Assembly (NCBI GenBank): GCA_963971425.1
Contig: OZ020519.1
Span: forward strand, 5,534,028 to 5,598,027
Length of the DNA: 64,000 nt
Source: Bryoerythrophyllum caledonicum
Taxonomy: Eukaryota; Streptophyta; Bryopsida; Pottiales; Pottiaceae
Reading direction: 5' to 3'
In this document: positions 57,094 through 64,000 of the stretch, piece after piece
Position numbering within the stretch: position 1 is the first letter of the stretch
How the letters are laid out: each line of letters starts with the position of its first letter
The notes under the pieces: generated by a model
What the model saw: only the letters and a program-made list of their open reading frames with translations
Told to the model about the DNA's origin: nothing
Databases searched by the model: none
Program-made: the position numbers and the translations under genes

Positions 57094-57955
57094 AGATGTG
57101 GTGTAAACCTTCTTATTGGCCGTTTGGATTATCATTCCAAGACATATTTTGTTCCCAAAAATTTAAACGTGAATTGACACTTTTTGGACCTCCACTCCTT
57201 ACACAATTGTTTTGAATATGCTACACCCCTTTTTTACCTTTAAAAATTAGTGTACAAGAAGTTGGTATCATAATTAACATGATGATATAAAATTTAGACC
57301 TTGTGTAGTACAAAACTTTGAGACCAAGTGAAGTCAAAGTCTGCTGATCCACTCAAAATAGGGATGAAAATGAACCATTTTTTCTACTTCAAACACTATA
57401 ATCTTTCAATCGTTGCAATCGAAGTTGATGAAATTCTGCGAGTATGTTTTTATTTAGTGTTAAATGAGATCCTACGGTTAAAACTAGAAATACAATTTTT
57501 TCTTTCTTTCCTTACTCATTGTACTATAATTAATATTTTTGAAGTGTTTTCGGTGTCAAATTGTCAAGGAATTTTAGCGATTAATTAGAACTTATTAAGT
57601 AACATACTCACAAAATTTCATCAACTTTGACCACATGAAATAAAGGATTATAGTGTTTGAAGCAGAGAAAATTGTTCATTTTCTTCCTTGCTTTCAATGG
57701 ATCGACAAAATTTGACTTCACATAGTATCAAATTTTTGCACCACAAGGTCTAAAGTTATTACTATTATGTCAAACATGGTTTTGATTCATTGTACGCCAA
57801 TGTTTAGAAGTAGAGAAGAGGTATATTATATTTAAAACAATTGTGCTAGGAGTAGGAGTTCAAAAATTGCCAATTTACGTTTTATACTTTGTGAACCAAA
57901 TATGTTCTAGAATGAAAATCTAAACGGTCAATAAGAAGACTTACACCATTACATC
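57094..57955. repeat. Long foldback (inverted) repeat element, arms about 360 bp
   Basis: The left end (GATGTGGTGTAAACC, CTTATTGGCCGTTTGGAT) and the right end (ATCTAAACGGTCAATAAGAA, GGTGTAAG in complement) are inverted copies. The match continues inward through CACAATTGTTTT, TTTAGACCTTGTG, GAAGTCAAA, AAACACTATAATC and GTTGATGAAATT. The left arm has about 130 extra inner bases. The arms carry the family 1 blocks, so the single copies at 26, 27.5 and 29.6 kb are probably half-elements. No coding content is seen. Target-site duplication is not clear. Confidence 0.85.
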
Positions 57956-58865
57956 AGAATAAAACCGCCAAGTACCATTTGAGATGTCTCCTCGGTGCCA
58001 TCGTCTCTTGAGCTTCATAGACTCTTCTTCAGCACTTTTTTGAGAGGGGACTCTTCGTGTTCTTCTTTAACACGAGGGTCCTTGAAGCCTTTGCTTGGGC
58101 TTATGTACCCTTAACACCTTAGTGGCTCAAGGTCCTCCCTGGTACCTTGTGCGCCATGACGGGGCCAATAGAGCCCCTACATAGCCCCCCGACAAATCAT
58201 CATCCCGGGCGCCACTCTAGAGCATTCATGGACTTGTCTACTCTAAGGTCCCAACACACCACGAGCCTCTACCCCTTGATAGAGGCGTTTCTCTTTGAAT
58301 CACTCTCTTCCAACACTTAGGGAAGTGACATTCTCCTCCACTTTAAGTATTAATGTCAACATTAACATTCGTATTTTGTGTTGGCTTCTTCCTTCTACCG
58401 TCCCTCCCATTGGGCCATTCTTTTTCTCTAAGTAGGTACAGTTACAACTCTACACGGGTGTCTTGGCTTAGGGAAATCATTTCTTGTCACTTTCCCTCTT
58501 CTTCTATAGTCTTCATAGTTTCGTTATCCTTCCAAAGCCCCTATCCAAGTAGATGTGCTTTGGGTGATTGCCGACCGCAAAATTCGCACCGAGACTTGCC
58601 TTGCCTCGTTCCCTGTATTCCATTTGGCCATGGAAAACAACCCCTATACTCTGTTTTCACAAAAACACAAGTCAATGCTTATAATGCCAAATTGACGGCC
58701 CCACCACTGTCCCATGTTGGCCTTTCAAGTTTTTCCTTAGACCTAGTTTAACCGCACACCTCCTTCCGATCACTCCACTACTTCCACTCTTCCACTCTTC
58801 CACTTGACTTCATTTCCAACTATGAATTTGGTTTCACATTGTCAACCTTAATTTTCCTTCACTTT
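57956..58865. other. C/T-rich intergenic sequence next to the Gypsy fossil
   Basis: The block 57985-58045 repeats 49460-49515. The remainder to 58865 is pyrimidine-rich. It may include the end of the neighbouring Ty3/Gypsy fossil, but no LTR pair could be recognised. A plus-strand frame 58353-58751 has no known domain and is not called. Confidence 0.4.
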
Positions 58866-58869
58866 GAAG

Positions 58870-61190
58870 TAACATTGTCCTCATCCTTTCACCGCTTTCC
58901 TCTTGATGCCCTTCTTTTCTTTTTCCATGTCATCTATTGTTGCCATGTAGCCATCAATCGGTGGCTTAACATGCTTTTGATAGTTAGCAAAAATCCATTG
59001 ATTATCTGTCACCGGAAGCCCTTTAAAGGTGCATTGATACACTAAGCCTTGTCTTAGTCTCTTCTTTCCGACTATTCCATTTACTTGTCCCAACTTCTTA
59101 TTCCAAATCTAACATGAAGGTTTAAGTCTCAATATTTTTTTGGTGTGGAACTCTTCTTCGTCTAAAGTAAACTTCTTCAAAATCAAGACATAGAATACAT
59201 GGTGTAAGCTAGCCTTCTTTGGGATATCAATTAATCCTTTCGGATTGACCATTATTTTGGGGATAAAACATAATTGTCAAGATGTGTTTGATTCCTGACA
59301 TTCTCACCTAATGTTGCCAAAAAGTCGTTAAAAACTGTACGTCCTTATCACTGACTATATTTTCTAGGTATCCATTTTGGCAAATCTAATGATTATAGAA
59401 GAGTTGTACCGTCCTCTCAACACCATCACTCCACTTAATTGGAATGAACTTTGTTTGCTTACTAAATCTATCCACCACTACATAAATAACATCATATATT
59501 TGTCCCGTTGCTAGTGACGTCATGAAGTACACTGACAAACATCTATAAAGCTGCCTCAGAATATGTTGGAGATTTCGCATCCTCATAGTCTTTTAAGTGC
59601 TTGCCTTATTTATCTAGCACTTGGCACAAGAGAAGACATACTTCTCTACATTACCTTTGAATTTGGCCAATAATACTTCTAAGACTTTGAGTAGTGCTAG
59701 TGATAACCTTCATTATCATTAGCACTTCTAAGTGTCCTACTCTTGACGTGTTACAGAAGTCACTCATCATCTTCTTCTTCAATTATTCTTCACGAAGATA
59801 TAATCTATTTGGTTCTATTAATTCAATCCTTTGACTCTCTTAACAATCCTAAATCTTGGAAACTTAGAAGACATGCCTTTCTTTGGCACCGACTTACAGT
59901 TAAACATCTTGTTCAATTCAATTGCCTCTTCGTCCTCTTTATAATTTTCTTTGATTTTTAACTTCATTAAAGTGTTGTCTTGATTTAGAGCTACGATTGG
60001 AAACGTCTTAGAATTCTTCTTTTCTACTCAGTGCATTTGGCACTAAGTTCTCACGTCTTGGCTTATGTATAAGAACTACATTCATTGAGGCAATTACATC
60101 ATTCCACCTCAATTCCTTGGACGTAACGTGGACCTTAGTCTCAAAGTATTTATATTAGATATTGTCACTGATTTTTTTGTTTCCTGACCATCTAAGTTGT
60201 GTCTCCACACTTTGAGACAATGGACAACTGTAAAGAATTTCTTGTCATGCGTGGACTACCGTAGCTTGCTCCCGTTGAGTTTTTTGCTTTAAAATCAATA
60301 GACCTTTCATTTTGCATCAACACTCTTTCTATGGCAAATCCACTAGCATTTGTGTAGATCTCAAATTTCTTCTCAAAGTCTGGATACTTGAGTATTCTAG
60401 AATTAATTAAGGCTAGCTTGAGTGCATAAAATGGCTCTTAGTTCATTTGCGCTTCATTGGAACTTCTTGTTCTCATTAATCAATAAATTGGAGAGGGGTT
60501 CAACAACTCTAGATAAGTTTTTTATAAACTTCCTGTAAAAGTTTTTTAGCCCTAAAAAGACTCTCATCCCCATATGGGATAAAATCATTTCTTATTCATT
60601 AATTGTTTTTAGCTTTCTGGAATCCATCTATGTCCCTTCATTATTGCGAATATAACCAAGAAACTCTATCTCTTGCAGTGCAAACTCACTCTTCTCTGCC
60701 TTAGAATAAAATTTCTTGTCCTTTAACTTCTTTTGCACTAACTCCACATATTTGATATGCTCTTATTGAGTCTTACGATATATCAAAATGTCATTAATGT
60801 AGATGATCACATATTCATCAGTTTCTTGGCGGAAAATTATTTTCAACATCGTGGTGAATGTGATTGGCAGATTATGCAGCCCTAAAGGCATCACCACAAG
60901 CTCATACGATCCATATCAAATCCTTCAATAAATTTTCTCAATATCTTCTTTTGCCACTTTTATTTCATAGTAACCTGACTTGAAGTCTATCCTACTGAAG
61001 TATTTTGCCCTTGCCAACCTATTCATCAAATCATTTGTGCTTGGAAATGATTAATTGTTCTTCACAATGACTTTGTTGAGTACTTAGTAGTCAACGCACA
61101 TTTGAAATTTGCCATCTTCCTTGCTCACAAACAAAATTGGCGATCCAAATGGTGATTTATTGGGTCTTATGTAATTCGTTGTAAATAACA
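58870..61190 (-). mobile_element. Ty3/Gypsy chromovirus fossil (partial, broken)
   Basis: Minus-strand remains in pol order: reverse transcriptase (about 61190-60500), RNase H (about 60500-60000), integrase (about 59800-59350) and a C-terminal chromodomain (about 59040-58880), which marks the chromovirus branch. It is heavily broken, with well over ten interruptions. No gag, protease or LTRs are recognised, and the level of decay means an old insertion. Confidence 0.75.
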
Positions 61191-61499
61191 ATGTGAATTA
61201 TTGAAGCTGTCATCTCAACAATCAATAATGATTGTTTATGTTTAAGCTAAAATGAATTGAAGTTTCAATTAAATGATTGATATACTCCAACATCGACTCT
61301 TGCACGTCGAATGTTATTTTACAATATTCACAGACCCGTCATAACTTAACTCTACTGGTACAATGTAGAAATATTAGTATAAAAAGAAACAAAAAAAAAC
61401 TAATCTAAGACTACGAAATTGGACTCAACTTCCAAAATCTCTATCAGCCACTACATCTAGATATTGTACCACACCGTGATAATATTTTTTGCGTCGACG

Positions 61500-64000
61500 C
61501 GACAAAGGTTGGACTTTTTTGTCGACAACATTTAAGCATATTTCTCAGCGTAGACTAGAAGACAAGATATAGAAAGTGGAGATTGTGGTATTTCTAGTAC
61601 CGCGGCGCTGCAATGAAACATAGAGGCATGAGAATTCTACTAAATATTCATGATTAACATTTTTTCTCATCACATGTGGAATCTCCAGTGGAAACTTATT
61701 TACATGGAAGAATGCGACTATTTTTCTATCTTTTCTGAGATGGTCCAGCTTGCGTGCGCCACACATTCTTCCTCTTCTCCATTCATAAATCCACGGTCGG
61801 CTTTACAGTAAACGGTACGAACACCAAACGGAACATACCTGAAACCTTCTTAAAAGCTAGATATATTGGCCAATAGACTGACATGCCCAAATGGTTGAAC
61901 CTATAATAGATCATTCGCGAAATAATGAAATATATGAATACCACAAGGAAGAAAATTTGGAAGTATGCAAATAATTGAAAATAACAATAATCCGTAGAGG
62001 CATTTCAATTCATAACAATGTCACCCACTTTGGTAAGGGACTCTAGTACAGTCTTCATGAGATCTACAGATTTCTCTCGAGCCCCTCGCTTTGGTAACTC
62101 TCCTTGCATAAGTTGTGATGCAGAGTTAACTAAATTAAATAAGATGTCAAGTTCTGTAAGAGGGAGCTAACTGCAAACTTGGAGGCAATACCATTGTCAC
62201 AAACAAAGAACTGAACACAAAAACACGTTCCTTGGAATTAAATGCCCATAAGTATCACAAAATCGATGCAACCATTTGAAATTATAATCATTACGTATAG
62301 AATACATGTTCAGGGCAATAACCGTTGCAATAGGATCTGAAAGCAAAGCTAGAGGAAGTTCGTTTAAAGCTCACCAGTCGATTAACAGCTTGAACTCACA
62401 AGTGGAAGCCCAATCATCAATTTTCAGCTATAGATCTTTATCATTTGGATGCGGTAGAAGTAATGCCGCATCGTCGTATCAATAATTGTTGGCAAACTCG
62501 AAAATTGTATCAATATAATTTTCCGGCTTAGCATTCCATGAAGGATTGCGGAAACTATATGGAGAGAATTTTTGAACTGGCAAGTTCTCGGGAATGTCAG
62601 CGACGATGAGATCCAATTCAGTGTGCTTGCAATTCTTGCCGGAAATTGGCCGCGAACGACTGCCACCAATATACAAGACAAAAATATAATGTACTTGAAA
62701 GACTTTCGTTGGAACAACATTGAAAGATTTGAATGCCAATATAGGTAATAAACATTAATTTTTGAAATAAACTAATGGAGTTCTTCCCAAATCGGTGGTA
62801 AACCATCACTTTCAGAAAGTAATTCCATGATTAAAAAGTGAGAAACATTCTTGATGAAGGATTCTGATGAGACGACAGACACAACAATAGAAGATTTTGA
62901 AATTTGAAACTGACGTTCCTGCTACTGCATCTCCATCCGTGTGGCTTCAATTAAACTATATTTAGCAACATAAATAGACTCCATGATTAATAAAGAGTTC
63001 TAAAAGAGGACCTCAGTTCTTGTTGCACCTCTAAGATTAGGCAACGCAGACTAGGAAATTCTGGCGTTCATAATTAGGGTGGCTGCAACGGCGGTTTCAA
63101 TATTCACCTTCTTAACAACATTGGCTTCCTTAAGGACGTTCTCCTTCTCGACATTTATGAGGCGCTTCCTCTTGCCCGATGCTTGATTTTTGAACACGAG
63201 GTTGAGGAGATGGTGATTGTTACATAACCTCAATGAACGGCTCGTCTGTAGATACTAAAATCGCGACGGATGTTCTTCCTAATAAACCGTTGTAGAATTC
63301 ATTTTTTCCATGAGGGATATAACTACGAGAGCACTCAAGGTACCATCCATCACTATGTGACAGCAGAGTAGCAACCGCCGCATTTGAACGTTTGTGGATG
63401 TGCATAAATCTGAAGACGGTTGAATCCACATCGACAAGAATAAAAGGGACGTAGGCTACTGAAGTGCATTCTTAGGCACCAACTCCCTATCAATTTATTT
63501 GAATATTCGAATTTAAAATATCTTAAGTATTCTGTAAGTACAAACCGAAACATTAAAGAATAATGTTAGAGGCAAACCCGTATAACAAGCGCTTAATGAC
63601 AAGGTCGGCATCGAGCAAGACATCTAAGTTTGAACCCTTCTGAAATGGTGATGACATGCTCGGATGAACGAAAACCATAGAAGTCTTCTGCCAAAAAATC
63701 ATCTGTCATTTTTTCACATGCTCAGCGAATTTATCAATTCCTGGGGAAGCATCCCAATTAACGGAAATAATGCCCATTGCATTTATCTCGTCATGATAAG
63801 CTTGAAACCTTTCTCCAACTGTCATCAATAAAACAAAAGTTGTGTACTAAATTCAAGAGCAAGGTTTAGTACAACGCTAATGGTGAATATATCAAATACA
63901 AGTTGGGCACTACATATGTGCCAAAATGCCTCCTGATTGAGGAATGAATCAAGAACATTTTCTTTAAAATGTAGTGCGAGAAAATAAAAAGCTGAGCGAA
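61500..64000 (-). pseudogene. Decayed minus-strand coding region, family unknown (methyltransferase-like patch)
   Basis: Long protein-like stretches survive between many breaks: about 61766-61600, 62740-62480 and 63430-63060. The middle one contains DLIVADIPE, reminiscent of the DPPW-type loop of amino-methyltransferases, followed in the next part by AALLLPHPND. Amino-acid composition and the shared strand argue for one old gene or element protein. It lies upstream of the Gypsy fossil on the same strand, so it may belong to that or another element. It extends past the window edge. I do not recognise it with confidence. Confidence 0.3.

Noticed and set aside
58353-58751. 132-residue plus-strand frame next to the Gypsy fossil
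   Set aside because: Pyrimidine-rich sequence with no domain. It is opposite the strand of the fossil and probably accidental.

Overview
The window is nuclear DNA of a streptophyte plant. Its host genes have GT-AG introns and encode a SENSITIVE TO FREEZING 2 (SFR2) type galactolipid-remodelling glycosidase and a small chloroplast J-protein of the DnaJ 8 type. A short stretch mixes TTTAGGG and TTAGGG telomere-like units. The exons are GC-rich in an AT-rich, repeat-filled background. A non-seed land plant or charophyte relative would fit, but the species cannot be named from sequence alone.

Positions 1-23.5 kb are two giant non-LTR retrotransposons (LINEs), one inside the other. A minus-strand element supplies 1-6170 (most of ORF2) and 18859-about 23510 (5' UTR, ORF1, start of ORF2). 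A plus-strand relative of 12,688 bp (6171-18858) sits inside it, flanked by a perfect 13-bp target-site duplication (6158-6170 and 18859-18871). The inner copy has a 2.1-kb 5' UTR, ORF1 with a C-terminal coiled coil, and an 8.2-kb ORF2 frame with only two internal stops. ORF2 carries, in order, a Thr/Asn/Lys-rich leader, a canonical 2A ribosome-skipping peptide, an APE-type endonuclease, reverse transcriptase, RNase H, a CCHC knuckle, and a C-terminal K-P-D...E...K...K-Y domain typical of the restriction-like endonuclease of R2-type elements. A 2A peptide combined with two endonuclease types is the most striking thing in the window. The nearest known architecture is the dual-endonuclease Dualen/RandI group.

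From 23.5 to 33.5 kb is AT-rich intergenic DNA with dispersed repeats, hairpin elements and a degenerate tandem array. From 33.6 to 38.3 kb lie a small hydrophobic-hairpin ORF and a three-exon TMEM131-like gene (plus strand). The DnaJ 8-like gene (41120-40480, minus) is convergent to it. From 41.1 to 50.2 kb is AT-rich DNA with short LINE 3' tails, a Helitron/PIF1 helicase relic and the telomere-like tract. A divergent SmD3-like gene (about 50.2-51.2 kb) and a nine-exon SFR2 gene (51834-55685) follow. Intron 3 of SFR2 holds decayed partial duplicates of exon 4.

From 55.7 to 64 kb are a long foldback repeat (57.09-57.96 kb), an old broken Ty3/Gypsy chromovirus fossil (about 58.87-61.19 kb, minus) and a decayed minus-strand coding region of unknown family.

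The host genes do not form a pathway: ER/secretory trafficking (TMEM131-like), plastid J-protein, Sm-like RNA protein and plastid-envelope lipid remodelling. No tRNA, rRNA or CRISPR array was seen.
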